Origin: Ahrensia sp.
Lineage (GTDB): Bacteria; Pseudomonadota; Alphaproteobacteria; Rhizobiales; Rhizobiaceae
Direction: 5' to 3'
NCBI GenBank assembly: GCA_002706335.1
Contig: PAKZ01000006.1
Location: 1 to 64,000 of the forward strand
DNA length: 64,000 nt
Shown here: in pieces, positions 1 to 8,954 of the stretch
Numbering within the stretch: position 1 is the first letter of the stretch
How the letters are laid out: every line of letters begins with the position of its first letter
Notes under the pieces: model-generated
The model's database searches: none
Seen by the model: the letters and a program-made list of their open reading frames with translations, nothing else
What the model was told of the DNA's origin: nothing
Made by a program: the position numbers and the translations under genes

Positions 1-89
1 AGCGAGAACAGCATCTCGACGACACGGCTCAGAAGCCGCCTGTGGTGGGCGACGACCGCGTTCCAGTCTATGCCTTGCGCCGAATACAC
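1..89 (-). CDS. Possible 5' end of an unidentified gene running off the left edge
   Basis: On the minus strand an open frame starts with GTG at 87-89 and runs off the window edge. The visible 29 residues (MYSAQGIDWNAVVAHHRR onward) look protein-like, with a Trp and amphipathic helical spacing. An in-frame stop lies upstream and the only start between them is this GTG. A purine-rich stretch about 14 bases upstream is a poor ribosome site. I do not recognise the family. Support is weak because so little is visible. Confidence 0.35.
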   Translation of the reverse strand, partial: MYSAQGIDWNAVVAHHRRLLSRVVEMLFS

Positions 90-354
90 CTTGTCGACCG
101 TCTCTTTCCTGCTCTCACGCTTTCCTCCCGCTCACGGACGGGCCCATAGAGGATAGGGAAGGCTGTGGGGCGGTGGACAGATTTATGCGCCATGCCCGGC
201 GGGCCGGGCCTTTGACGTCCGGATGTCCAACGGATCGCGTCCTGGCGCGGCGTCCGATCTGATTGAAACAATCAGATCGGCAAACTCGCCGCGCCGGCAT
301 TCTTTGCGGACCGGTGATCTTTCCGATCATGATCCATCATGATCGGGAACCGGT

Positions 355-1344
355 CTAGCTTGACCGCGCGATCTGCCATGCGACCAGCCCGGCGAGAACG
401 ATCAGCAGCAGGCCCGAGATGGCGAGGGAAAAGCGGATGGCCTGCTGCACCTTGGCCTGACGGTAGCGCGTGCGCGGTTTCACGCCGCGCAGCAGGAAGA
501 CGATCTGGCCGGAAAACTGGATCGAGGCGAGGTTGACGGCAAGCAGCAACAGCGCATCGCCGGCCATCCACCATTGCGCCTTGCCGAGGAACAGGCCGAT
601 GGCGGTGGCGGGCGGCATCAGCGCGACGGCGACCATGACGCCGACGAGGACCGAGGCCGCGCCGGCGGTGAGCGACAAGGCGGCGGCGACGCCGGAGGCG
701 AGCGCCAGCGCGATCGTCTCGAAGCCGACAGAGGCGCGCGCGGCGAGCTCGTTCGTCGTCACGTCGAAGGGCAGAATGACGCCAAGCGCCGCGCCTATGA
801 GAATGGCGAGGAGATTGCCGGCGATTCCCGCCTTCAGGCCGCGAAAGAGCAGATCCTTCTCGCCGAGCGTCACGCCGAGAATGGCGCCGAGCACCGGGCC
901 GAGCAGAGGGGCGATCACCATTGCGCCGATGATGACGGCGACGTCGCCGTTGATCATGCCCAGCGCGGCGACGACGGCCGAGATCGCGACAAGCACGAGA
1001 TAGGTCGGCGTCAGCGTGGCGTTGCGGGATGTCTGCGACAGCAACTCCTCGCGCGTTTCGGAAATCTCGGCATCGTCTTCCTTTTCCTCGTCCTCATCCT
1101 TCTTCGACACGAGGGCGTCGAGCGGGGAGATGGCGATCCGCCAGTCCTCGGTGTCGTGCAGCTCGCGCTGCAGGTCGTCGAGCAGCTTCTGCTGCGCCTT
1201 GTTGGCAGAGAGAAAGGAGACCGTGCGCACCGGCCCCTTGGGCGCCGAGATCCCGGCCAGCGACACGCCCTCGCATTCGCCGATCTCGATGACCTTGTCG
1301 ACGGCGTCCCTGGGGACAACGACGTGGATATATTGATGGGTCAT
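355..1344 (-). CDS. TIGR00341/DUF389 family integral membrane protein
   Basis: A 329-residue membrane protein of the DUF389 family, whose function is not established. Residues 1 to about 110 form a soluble domain beginning MTHQYIHVVVP and ending in an acidic linker rich in Lys, Asp and Glu. From about residue 115 there are six or so hydrophobic segments carrying the family motifs GAMVIAPLLGPVLG and VAVALMPPATAIG. Length and order match the family. The ATG at 1344 is preceded by a moderate AAGG ribosome site. It stands alone: the gene to its left is only an edge fragment, and the 265 bases between hold nothing I can assign. Confidence 0.9.
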   Translation of the reverse strand: MTHQYIHVVVPRDAVDKVIEIGECEGVSLAGISAPKGPVRTVSFLSANKAQQKLLDDLQRELHDTEDWRIAISPLDALVSKKDEDEEKEDDAEISETREELLSQTSRNATLTPTYLVLVAISAVVAALGMINGDVAVIIGAMVIAPLLGPVLGAILGVTLGEKDLLFRGLKAGIAGNLLAILIGAALGVILPFDVTTNELAARASVGFETIALALASGVAAALSLTAGAASVLVGVMVAVALMPPATAIGLFLGKAQWWMAGDALLLLAVNLASIQFSGQIVFLLRGVKPRTRYRQAKVQQAIRFSLAISGLLLIVLAGLVAWQIARSS

Positions 1345-1430
1345 CGCGGCCTTTGCGCAGGGCTTGGAAAGGCAGCGAGGTTAGCTGCGAGGGGGACGGG
1401 CGGCAAGCATAGCGGAGTATGCGGGGCGGC

Positions 1431-1511
1431 CTATTGCCAGTAGCTCACGGCAACAAGAACGAGAAGGAGCCAAAACGGAAAGCTGAAGAGCCACAAGCCG
1501 ATTGCACGCAT
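1431..1511 (-). CDS. Putative 26-residue single-pass membrane peptide
   Basis: A 26-codon ORF starts with ATG at 1509-1511 after a good GGAAGG ribosome site spaced about six bases. The peptide begins MRAIGLWLF, is almost entirely hydrophobic (FPFWLLLVLVAV core) and ends SYWQ, so it would span the membrane once with one basic residue near the N terminus. It sits 87 bases upstream of the DUF389 gene on the same strand and could be cotranscribed with it. No family is recognised. The ribosome site and composition support it, but ORFs this short occur by chance. Confidence 0.45.
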   Translation of the reverse strand: MRAIGLWLFSFPFWLLLVLVAVSYWQ

Positions 1512-1797
1512 GACGGGTTCCTTCCGGGAATGGCGCGCGGGACGTGACGCGGCCTTCGGGAAATAAACGCGCGAAGGGGTGGCGGGTTCCCCGAGAGATG
1601 GTTGTCTGATTGCGCATGGCGATCAGACTTATGGCGCCGTGGTGACTGTGATCAAAGCTGCTGCATTTCAGTCGCCGAGGAGTGGCGCGAGGTTTTCGTC
1701 ATAGGCTATGTGTTAATCAAGGTATCGAATATTCATTGTGTAGGCTTGAATACAGTGCGAACGTCTTGCCGACCGAAGGTTATGAGGGAGGCCGAAT

Positions 1798-1944
1798 ATG
1801 AGAACTCTTGTTTCTATGATATTTGTTTTGTCGTTCGTATCCACGACTGCGGCTTACGCCCATGGCGGCGGTTGTCGAAAGAGCTCTCCGCCCGGACAGT
1901 GTTGCCACATGGAGAGCAAGACCGGGCAGGTGCACTGCCACTAG
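1798..1944 (+). CDS. Small secreted Cys/His-rich protein (YHYH-like C terminus)
   Basis: A 48-residue ORF with a GGGAGG ribosome site six bases before its ATG. Residues 1-21 are a clear signal peptide (MRTLVSMIFVLSF core, cut near AYA-HG). The mature part has GGGC, PPGQCCH and a final TGQVHCH. This pattern resembles the short YHYH-type domain (HGGG...GCH...KTG.YHCH) of small exported bacterial proteins. With four Cys and several His it may bind metal or form disulfides in the periplasm. That is inference. It is flanked by noncoding DNA and probably transcribed alone. Confidence 0.7.
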   Translation: MRTLVSMIFVLSFVSTTAAYAHGGGCRKSSPPGQCCHMESKTGQVHCH

Positions 1945-2034
1945 TTTTGCAAGGTTGATAGGGAAGCCACCATCCCGACCCCCTCACTTGCCTTTTCTAA
2001 GCACTTAGCCGGGCTGCGCCCGTCTAAATGCATG

Positions 2035-2180
2035 AAAAGGCTTTCTCTCCCACGAGGGGAGAGAGGGCGTGCAACCGCCTGCCGCCACGGCGGTCTTTGG
2101 AGTGCGGCGGGTTCTTGCTTCGTGCCCTTACGGAAGGGCGACATGCGATGTCGCACCCTCCCTCTGATCGGTCGCAAAAA
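2035..2180. repeat. Cluster of short palindromes resembling a mosaic intergenic repeat
   Basis: About 145 bases holding four consecutive hairpins: TCTCTCCC/GGGGAGAGA, CCGCC/GGCGG, GCCCTT/AAGGGC and GCGACAT/ATGTCGC. Tandem imperfect palindromes before a gene are typical of rhizobial intergenic mosaic elements. The first hairpin has the same CTCCCC/GGGGAG core as the copies inside cobN, but the rest differs. It ends about 60 bases before the MttB-family start. No coding sequence is evident here. Confidence 0.5.
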
Positions 2181-2239
2181 GGGGTTTCGCGTTTGTCCAA
2201 AGCGGTCTCATATGGCGCTTCGACGCGCCGGAGGACCGC

Positions 2240-3877
2240 ATGGACAGCGAAGACCCGCCCAAGCCGGAAATGCCCAAGCCCGAGACGCCGACCGATCCGC
2301 TGATCGCGGAGGCGTTGGCCGAGGCGGTTCCGGCGGATGCACCGGCGCGGCTGAGAAAGCGCGGCGGGCGCGCGGCCAATCAGCGGCGCGGCGGCTCGGC
2401 GATCCGGCAGATGCCGTGGACCGATGTCGTCAATATCGACCGGCCGACCGAACCTTTGTCGCCGGAAGGCGTCGACGCTATCCACAATGGCGCTATGCGG
2501 GTGCTGGAGGAAATCGGCATCGAGTTCCTGCATTCCGATGCGGTCGCTATCCTGCGCGACGCGGGCTGCATCGTCGACGGCGAGAATGTGCGCATGGGCC
2601 GCGATCTGGTCATGGAGATGGTCGGCAAGGCGCCGTCCGAATTCACGCTGACGCCGCGCAATCCCGACCGCAAGATCACCATCGGCGGACGGCACATGGT
2701 GTTCGGTAACATCTCGTCGCCGCCGAACTGTTCCGACATCGAGCGCGGGCGGCGGACCGGCAACCGGGCCGACTACCGCGATTTGATGAAGCTGACGCAG
2801 TATTTCAACTGCATCCATTTCGCCGGCGGATACCCGGTGGAGCCGGTCGATATCCACCCGTCGATCCGCCATCTCGACTGCCTGTTCGACAAGCTGACGC
2901 TGACGGACAAGGTGGCGCATGCCTATTCGCTGGGGCCGGAGCGCATCGAGGACGTGATGGAGATGGTGCGCATCGCCGGCGGGCTTTCTCATGCGGATTT
3001 CGACGCGACGCCGCGCATGTACACCAATATCAACTCGACCTCGCCCCTGAAGCATGACTGGCCGATGCTGGACGGGGCGATGCGGCTGGCGAAGCGCGGG
3101 CAGCCGACGATCGTGACGCCGTTCACCCTGGCGGGCGCGATGGCGCTGGTGACGATGGTTGGCGCGGTGACGCAGTCGATCGCGGAAGCCTTGGCGGCGA
3201 TCGTGCTGCTGCAGATCATCCGGCCGGGCGTCGGCTGCGCAATCGGCACCTTTACGTCGAATGTCGACATGAAGACCGGCGCGCCGGCCTTCGGGACGCC
3301 GGACTATGTGCGCGCAACGCAGATGACCGGGCAGCTGGCGCGGTTCTACGGATTGCCGCTCAGGTCGTCCAACACGTGTGCGGCGAACACGCCGGACAAC
3401 CAGGCGACCTGGGAATCGATGATGTCGCTCTGGGCGGCGGTCACGTCGGGCACCAACATGGTCTATCACGCTGCCGGCTGGCTGGAGGGAGGCTTGTGCG
3501 CCTCCTTCGAGAAGTTCGTGATGGATTGCGAGGTGCTGCAGCAGTTCATCGCTTATATGAAGCCGATGACGACGGGGCCCGAGGATGTCGCGGTTGACGC
3601 GATCCGCGAGGTCGGGCCGGGCGGTCATTTCTTCGGCATCCAGCACACGCAGGACCGTTACGAAACAGCCTTCTACACGCCGTTCCTGTCCGACTGGTCG
3701 AACTACGAGAACTGGGAGGACCGTGGCGCGGTGACGACCGTGGAGCGGGCCAACAAGGTCTGCAAGGAGATCCTCGCCGAATATGAAGAGCCGCCGATGG
3801 ACATCGCCATCCGCGATGAGCTGGAAGCCTTCGTGGAGCGCCGCAAGCAAGAGGGCGGCGCGCCGACGGATTTCTGA
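2240..3877 (+). CDS. MttB-family corrinoid-dependent methyltransferase (non-pyrrolysine)
   Basis: A 545-residue protein of the trimethylamine methyltransferase (MttB/COG5598) superfamily. Known members move a methyl group from a quaternary amine to a corrinoid protein. The first 60 residues are a Pro/Glu/Arg-rich extension; the TIM-barrel domain follows, with family-like stretches such as VLEEIGIEF, INSTSPLKHD and EGGLCASFEKFVMD. It contains no in-frame amber codon, so it belongs to the non-pyrrolysine group, some of which use glycine betaine or related betaines. The start is supported by GGAGG just upstream. The next gene overlaps its stop by one base, so the two are cotranscribed. No corrinoid partner protein is encoded nearby. 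The substrate is not determined. Confidence 0.88.
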   Translation: MDSEDPPKPEMPKPETPTDPLIAEALAEAVPADAPARLRKRGGRAANQRRGGSAIRQMPWTDVVNIDRPTEPLSPEGVDAIHNGAMRVLEEIGIEFLHSDAVAILRDAGCIVDGENVRMGRDLVMEMVGKAPSEFTLTPRNPDRKITIGGRHMVFGNISSPPNCSDIERGRRTGNRADYRDLMKLTQYFNCIHFAGGYPVEPVDIHPSIRHLDCLFDKLTLTDKVAHAYSLGPERIEDVMEMVRIAGGLSHADFDATPRMYTNINSTSPLKHDWPMLDGAMRLAKRGQPTIVTPFTLAGAMALVTMVGAVTQSIAEALAAIVLLQIIRPGVGCAIGTFTSNVDMKTGAPAFGTPDYVRATQMTGQLARFYGLPLRSSNTCAANTPDNQATWESMMSLWAAVTSGTNMVYHAAGWLEGGLCASFEKFVMDCEVLQQFIAYMKPMTTGPEDVAVDAIREVGPGGHFFGIQHTQDRYETAFYTPFLSDWSNYENWEDRGAVTTVERANKVCKEILAEYEEPPMDIAIRDELEAFVERRKQEGGAPTDF

Positions 3878-4989
3878 TGAGCATCCCCGAGACCATGCAG
3901 GCGATACTGCTGACGGGCTATGGCGGGCTCGACAGGCTGAAGGTCGTCGACGACCACCCCGTGCCGGTTCCGGATGAGGGCGAGGTGCTGATCGAGGTCG
4001 GCGCGGCGGGCGTCAACAACACGGACATCAACACCCGCACAGGCTGGTACGCGCAATCCGTGACGGGCGGCACCGGCGAGGGCGCGGCGGACGGGTACGG
4101 GGATGTCGACACCGGCAAGTCCAGCTGGTCAGGCGCGGCGCTGACGTTTCCGCGCATTCAGGGCGCCGATGTGTGCGGCCGGATTGTTGCGGCGGGATCG
4201 AAGACCGATGAGGGCCGGATCGGCGAGCGGGGTCTGGTGCAGTCGATGCAGCCGCAGGAGCCGGAAGAGAACGGGCTCGCGATCCTGACCTTCGGCGCGG
4301 ATTTCGACGGTGGCTTCGCCGAATATGCGGTGGCGAAATCGGACATGACGCTGTCGGTCGAGAGTCTACTTAGCGATGTCGAGCTGGCGTCATTTCCCTG
4401 CGCCTATTCGACAGCGGAGAACATGCTCGAGCGGATCGGGTTGGGCGAGGGGGAGACGGTGCTGATCACCGGCGCGTCGGGCGGTGTCGGTTCTGCGGCG
4501 GTGCAACTGGCGAAGCGGCGCGGCGCGCACATCATCGCGGTCGCATCGCGCTCGAAGCACGATTTCGTCACGGGCCTCGGCGCCGACCGGCTCGTCGACC
4601 GCGGCGACGATTTGATCGAGGCTGTCGGCGAGATGGCGGTGGACGTGGTGGTCGATCTGGTCGCGGGCGCGCAATGGCCGTCGCTGATCGCCTGCCTCAG
4701 GCGCGGCGGCCGATATGTGAGCGCCGGGGCGATCGGCGGGCCGATCTGCGAGCTCGACCTGCGTACGCTTTACCTCCATGACCTGACGCTGGCCGGCAGT
4801 ACGTACCAACCCAAAAGCGTCTTCGAGAACCTCGTCGGTTATATCGAGCGCGGGGAAATCAGGCCGGTCGTCTCGAAGGTCTACGGCTTCTCGCAGGTCG
4901 CCGAGGCGCAGACCGATTTCATCGAAAAACACTATCCCGGAAAACTGGTGATGGTGCCGGACCGGCTGGCAGAGGGGGCGGGGTCATGA
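3877..4989 (+). CDS. Zinc-type alcohol dehydrogenase / quinone oxidoreductase family protein
   Basis: A 370-residue medium-chain dehydrogenase/reductase. The N-terminal GroES-like domain has GAAGVNNTDINTR and the later GADVCGRIVAAG. The nucleotide-binding motif GASGGVGSAAVQLAKRRGA lies near residues 200-218. The usual Cys cluster for structural zinc is absent, which places it nearer the quinone oxidoreductase branch than classical zinc alcohol dehydrogenases. Its ATG overlaps the preceding stop (TGATG) and its own stop overlaps the next ATG. It is therefore part of the four-gene osmolyte cluster and probably oxidises or reduces a breakdown product. Substrate unknown. Confidence 0.85.
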   Translation: MSIPETMQAILLTGYGGLDRLKVVDDHPVPVPDEGEVLIEVGAAGVNNTDINTRTGWYAQSVTGGTGEGAADGYGDVDTGKSSWSGAALTFPRIQGADVCGRIVAAGSKTDEGRIGERGLVQSMQPQEPEENGLAILTFGADFDGGFAEYAVAKSDMTLSVESLLSDVELASFPCAYSTAENMLERIGLGEGETVLITGASGGVGSAAVQLAKRRGAHIIAVASRSKHDFVTGLGADRLVDRGDDLIEAVGEMAVDVVVDLVAGAQWPSLIACLRRGGRYVSAGAIGGPICELDLRTLYLHDLTLAGSTYQPKSVFENLVGYIERGEIRPVVSKVYGFSQVAEAQTDFIEKHYPGKLVMVPDRLAEGAGS

Positions 4990-6239
4990 CGATGTTCGAC
5001 TGGCATGCTGAGCGCAGCGATCTGGAAGGGATCGCGCTGCTCGACACGGAGACCACCGACGAGGCGATCGATCTCGTCGCGGTCAGGACCTACCGGCAGG
5101 GGCGGGTGCGGGCGAAGATGGCGGAATTCGGTATCGCCGCGATGGTGCTGAGCGACCCGGTGAATATCCGCTATGCGACCGGCACGCGGAACATGCAAAT
5201 CTTCACCGCGCGCAACCAGCCGTCGCGCTATCTCGTGCTGACGGCGGACCGGTCGATCCTGCACGAATTCACGGGCGCGGAGCATCTGGGCGAGGGATTC
5301 GAGACGGTGGACGAGGTGCGGCCGTCCTTTACCGCGGGCTTCGTCGCGGCGGGCGAGCATATCGCCGAGCGGGAGAAGCTCTGGGGGCAGGCGATGGGTT
5401 CGCTGCTGACCGAGCTTGTCGGCGTGGGCGCGAAGATCGGCATCGAGCGGATCAATGCCGGGGCGGCGGTCGCGCTGGCGGCGGAAGGGTTCGAGATCGT
5501 CGACGCGCAGCAGCCGGTGGAACTGGCGCGGGCGATCAAGTCGGCGGAGGAAATGAAATGCGTCAACGCCTCGCTACGAGCGACCGAGGTGGGCGTGGCG
5601 CGTCTGCGGGCGGCGATCCGGCCGGGGCTGACCGAGAACGAACTGTGGTCGGTGCTGCATCAGGCGGTGATCGCGCAGGACGGCGACTATGTGGAGACGC
5701 GGCTGCTCAATTCCGGCGCGCGGACCAATCCGTGGTTCCAGGAGACGGGTTCCAAGGTGATTGGTGAGAACGAGCTGATCGCGCTCGATACCGATGTGGT
5801 TGGCTGCCACGGTTATTATTCAGACTTCTCGCGGACGTTCCATGCCGGGCCGGGCAAGCCGAGCGCGACGCAGCGCGAACTGTACAAGACGGCCCATGAG
5901 CAGGTGCACCACAATATGGGCATCATCCGGCCGGGCATGACGTTCCGCGACTATGCGGAGGCGGCCTGGGACATTCCGGAGAAATACTATGTCCACCGCT
6001 ACTATCTCTCGGCGCATGGCTGCGGGATGACGGGGGAATATCCCTATCTCTACCATCGCGGAGATTTTGCCGACGCCGGTTATGACGGCGTGATCGAGCC
6101 GGGCATGACGCTGTGCGTCGAGAGCTTCATCGGCGAGGAAGGCAAGGGCGAGGGCGTCAAGCTGGAGCAGCAAATATTGGTGACGGAGACCGGCACGGAG
6201 CTTCTGTCGCGCTTTCCGTTCGAGGAGAGTTTGCTGTAA
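4986..6239 (+). CDS. M24-family metallohydrolase, DddP-like (possible DMSP lyase)
   Basis: A 417-residue protein with the creatinase/aminopeptidase P (M24) fold. The five M24 metal ligands are present: Asp in LDTD and in SDFSRT, His in SAHGCGM, Glu in CVESF and in KLEQQ. Segments ETRLL.SG.RTNPWFQE, NIRYATGTRNMQ and VESFIGEEG closely match what I recall of DddP, the M24-derived enzyme that cleaves dimethylsulfoniopropionate. A creatinase-like or dipeptidase role on another substrate remains possible. It overlaps the dehydrogenase by four bases (ATGA) and ends 99 bases before the FAD/GcvT gene. The M24 assignment is firm; DddP function is a moderate inference. Confidence 0.82.
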   Translation: MTMFDWHAERSDLEGIALLDTETTDEAIDLVAVRTYRQGRVRAKMAEFGIAAMVLSDPVNIRYATGTRNMQIFTARNQPSRYLVLTADRSILHEFTGAEHLGEGFETVDEVRPSFTAGFVAAGEHIAEREKLWGQAMGSLLTELVGVGAKIGIERINAGAAVALAAEGFEIVDAQQPVELARAIKSAEEMKCVNASLRATEVGVARLRAAIRPGLTENELWSVLHQAVIAQDGDYVETRLLNSGARTNPWFQETGSKVIGENELIALDTDVVGCHGYYSDFSRTFHAGPGKPSATQRELYKTAHEQVHHNMGIIRPGMTFRDYAEAAWDIPEKYYVHRYYLSAHGCGMTGEYPYLYHRGDFADAGYDGVIEPGMTLCVESFIGEEGKGEGVKLEQQILVTETGTELLSRFPFEESLL

Positions 6240-6255
6240 GCCGGTCGCGGAGCAT

Positions 6256-6286
6256 TTCCTCGCCCCTACAATGTGAGGGCGAGGAA
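6256..6286. repeat. Intergenic inverted repeat (10-bp arms)
   Basis: Perfect arms TTCCTCGCCC and GGGCGAGGAA flank an 11-base loop between the M24 gene and the FAD/GcvT gene. There is no T-run on either side, so it is not a good intrinsic terminator. It is more likely a small palindromic repeat or an mRNA-processing or stabilising hairpin inside the operon. Confidence 0.5.
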
Positions 6287-6338
6287 GCGGCGGCGGCATC
6301 GCGATTTCGAATTGATGGCATGAAGAGGGTTCGCTGAC

Positions 6339-8912
6339 ATGAAAACCAATACACGTGTGGTCGTCATCGGAGGCGGGGTGGTCGGCTGCTCTGTGCTCTA
6401 TCATCTCGCCAGGGCCGGCTGGACCGACGTCATGCTGATCGAGCGGTCCGAACTGACCTCGGGCTCGACATGGCATGCGGCGGGCGGCTTCCACACGCTG
6501 AACGGCGATCCGAACGTCGCCAAGCTGCAGGCCTACACGATCTCGCTCTACGAGGAGCTCGAGAAGCTGACCGGCCAGTCCTGCTCGCTGCATCTCGTCG
6601 GCGGGTTCCAGATGGCCGACACGCCGGAGCGTATGGACTTCCTGCGACAGGTGCACGCCAAGTGCCGCTATCTCGGCATGGACACCGAACTGGTCACGCC
6701 GTCGGAAGCCAAGGCGATGTTCCCGATCATGGACGAGACGAATTTCGTCGGGGCGCTATGGGACCCGGTGGAAGGCCATCTCGACCCGTCTGGCACCACG
6801 CATGCCTACGCCAAGGCGGCGCGGATGCTGGGCGCGGAGATCGTGCTGCGCAACCCGGTGAAGGAGCTGACTCAGGAGGCCGACGGGACGTGGAATGTCG
6901 TCACCGAGCAGGGCACGGTAAAGGCGGAGCATGTGGTCAATGCCGGCGGGCTGTGGGCGCGGGAGATCGGCCGGATGGTCGGGCTCGAACTGCCGGTGCT
7001 GGCGATGGAGCACATGTATCTCCTGACCGAGGACATGCCGGAGGTCGTGGCGCATAACGAGGCGACGGGGCGCGAGCTTTGCCACGTGATCGACTTCAAG
7101 GGCGAGATCTATACGCGCCAGGAGCGCAAGGGGCTGCTGCTCGGGACTTACGAGAAGGCCTGCGTGCCGTGGTCGCCGGTGAAGACGCCCTGGGATTTCG
7201 GCCACGAATTGCTGCAGCCGGACATCGACCGGATCACGCCGTCGCTGGAGGTCGGGTTCCGGCACTTCCCGGCGCTCGAACAGGCCGGCATCAAGCAGAT
7301 CATCAACGGTCCCTTCACCTTCGCGCCGGACGGAAATCCGCTTGTCGGGCCGGTGCCGGGCCTGACCAATTTCTGGTCGGCCTGCGCGGTGATGGCGGGC
7401 TTTTCGCAGGGCGGCGGCGTCGGGCTGACGCTTGCCAACTGGATGACCGAGGGCGACCCCGGCGCCGATGTCTGGGGCATGGACGTCTCGCGTTTCGGCG
7501 AGTGGGCGACGCTGCGCTACACCAACGCCAAGGTGCGCGAGAACTATTCACGGCGCTTCTCGATCCGCTTCCCGAACGAGGAACTGCCGGCGGCGAGGCC
7601 CGCCCAGACGACGCCGCTCTACGACATGATGGTCGGCCAGAACGCGGTGATGGGCGATTCCTGGGGGCTTGAGACGCCGCTGTGGTTCGCGCCCTCGAAG
7701 GAGGAAGCGCATGACGTCGTTTCCTTCCACCGCTCGAACGATTTCGCCCATGTCGGGGCCGAGGTGAAGGCGGTGCGCGAGCGCGTCGGCGTCACCGAGA
7801 TCGCCAATTTCGCGAAATACGAAGTGAGCGGGCCGGGGGCGGAGGAGTTCCTCAATCGCATCCTGACCAACCGCATGCCGAAGACTGGCCGCATCGTTTT
7901 GTCGCCGATGTTGAACGAATTCGGCAAGCTGATCGGCGACTTCACCATCGCCAAGGCGGGCGACGACCGCTTCATGGTGTGGGGATCGTCGGCGGCGCAG
8001 CGCTACCACATGCGCTGGTTCGAGGCGCAGATGCCGGGCGACGGCTCGGTTGCGATCCATCGCTACGACCAGACGCTGGTCGGCCTTTCCATTGCCGGGC
8101 CGAAGAGCCGGGCGGTGCTGGAAAAGCTCGTCGACGAGGACATCTCGAAGGACGCCTTCCGGTTCATGGATTTCCGCGAGATGGCGGTGGCGGGCGCGCC
8201 GTGCATGGTCAACCGCATCACCTATACCGGCGATCTCGGCTACGAAATCTGGATGGCGCCGGCCTATGAGCGGAAGGTCTATCTCGCCATCAAGGCGGCG
8301 GGGGAGGAATTCGGCATCGCCGATTTCGGCATGCGGGCGCTCTTGTCGATGCGGCTCGAAAAGAACTTCCCGACATGGGGGCACGAGTTGCGGCCGATCT
8401 ACGGGCCGTTCGAGGGGGCTATGGACCGCTTCGTGAAGCTGGAGAAGAACGACTTCGTCGGGCGCGAGGCGGCTGCGAAGGAGAAGGCGGACGGGCCCAA
8501 GCTCAGGCGCGTCTCGATGATCGTCGATGCCGAGGATGCCGACGTGATCGCCGACGAGCCGATCTGGGCGAAGGTCGGCGATACGGATTACGGCACGGTC
8601 GACGCGCCGCACGGCCACGGCCCAACCCGGATGGGACCGGACGGCAAGGACGCCGGACCGTCGGAAGGCGATTATGGCGCGGCGTCGGTGCGGGGCATCG
8701 CGGACGGCGACTGGCGGGTGATCGGCTGGGTCACGTCCGGCGGCTACGCGCATGGCGTCGAAGCGTCGATGGCGCAGGGCTATGTGCCCGCGGCGCTGGC
8801 GGAGCGGGCGGAGGAAGGGCTGTTCGAGATCGAGATCCTGGGCAAAAGGTGTCCCGCACGGATCGCGGTGGAGCCGCCTTTCGATCCGAGCGGGGAGCGG
8901 ATGCGGGGTTAG
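6339..8912 (+). CDS. FAD-dependent dehydrogenase with GcvT domain (dimethylglycine/sarcosine dehydrogenase-like)
   Basis: An 857-residue two-part enzyme. Residues about 5-380 form a DAO-type flavoprotein with the dinucleotide motif VVVIGGGVVGCS near residue 8 and SGSTWHAAGGFH, typical of dimethylglycine and sarcosine dehydrogenases. Residues about 430-857 are an aminomethyltransferase (GcvT/folate-binding) domain, with ANFAKYEVSGPGAEEFLNR and GWVTSGGYAHGV. Such proteins oxidatively demethylate N-methylated glycines and pass the one-carbon unit to tetrahydrofolate. Near residues 740-790 is a Gly/Pro-rich stretch (PHGHGPTRMGPDGKDAG) that looks like a lineage-specific insertion. It closes the osmolyte cluster and fits as a late step after betaine demethylation. 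Exact substrate unproven. Confidence 0.88.
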   Translation: MKTNTRVVVIGGGVVGCSVLYHLARAGWTDVMLIERSELTSGSTWHAAGGFHTLNGDPNVAKLQAYTISLYEELEKLTGQSCSLHLVGGFQMADTPERMDFLRQVHAKCRYLGMDTELVTPSEAKAMFPIMDETNFVGALWDPVEGHLDPSGTTHAYAKAARMLGAEIVLRNPVKELTQEADGTWNVVTEQGTVKAEHVVNAGGLWAREIGRMVGLELPVLAMEHMYLLTEDMPEVVAHNEATGRELCHVIDFKGEIYTRQERKGLLLGTYEKACVPWSPVKTPWDFGHELLQPDIDRITPSLEVGFRHFPALEQAGIKQIINGPFTFAPDGNPLVGPVPGLTNFWSACAVMAGFSQGGGVGLTLANWMTEGDPGADVWGMDVSRFGEWATLRYTNAKVRENYSRRFSIRFPNEELPAARPAQTTPLYDMMVGQNAVMGDSWGLETPLWFAPSKEEAHDVVSFHRSNDFAHVGAEVKAVRERVGVTEIANFAKYEVSGPGAEEFLNRILTNRMPKTGRIVLSPMLNEFGKLIGDFTIAKAGDDRFMVWGSSAAQRYHMRWFEAQMPGDGSVAIHRYDQTLVGLSIAGPKSRAVLEKLVDEDISKDAFRFMDFREMAVAGAPCMVNRITYTGDLGYEIWMAPAYERKVYLAIKAAGEEFGIADFGMRALLSMRLEKNFPTWGHELRPIYGPFEGAMDRFVKLEKNDFVGREAAAKEKADGPKLRRVSMIVDAEDADVIADEPIWAKVGDTDYGTVDAPHGHGPTRMGPDGKDAGPSEGDYGAASVRGIADGDWRVIGWVTSGGYAHGVEASMAQGYVPAALAERAEEGLFEIEILGKRCPARIAVEPPFDPSGERMRG

Positions 8913-8954
8913 GCGCCTTCGGACGATCCGTGCCGTCGAGGCGTCGCGCGCCGT

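Noticed and set aside
2024-3850. 608-residue open frame antisense to the MttB-family gene
   Set aside because: Arg/His-rich shadow frame created by high GC third positions; no domain pattern and fully antisense to a strong gene.
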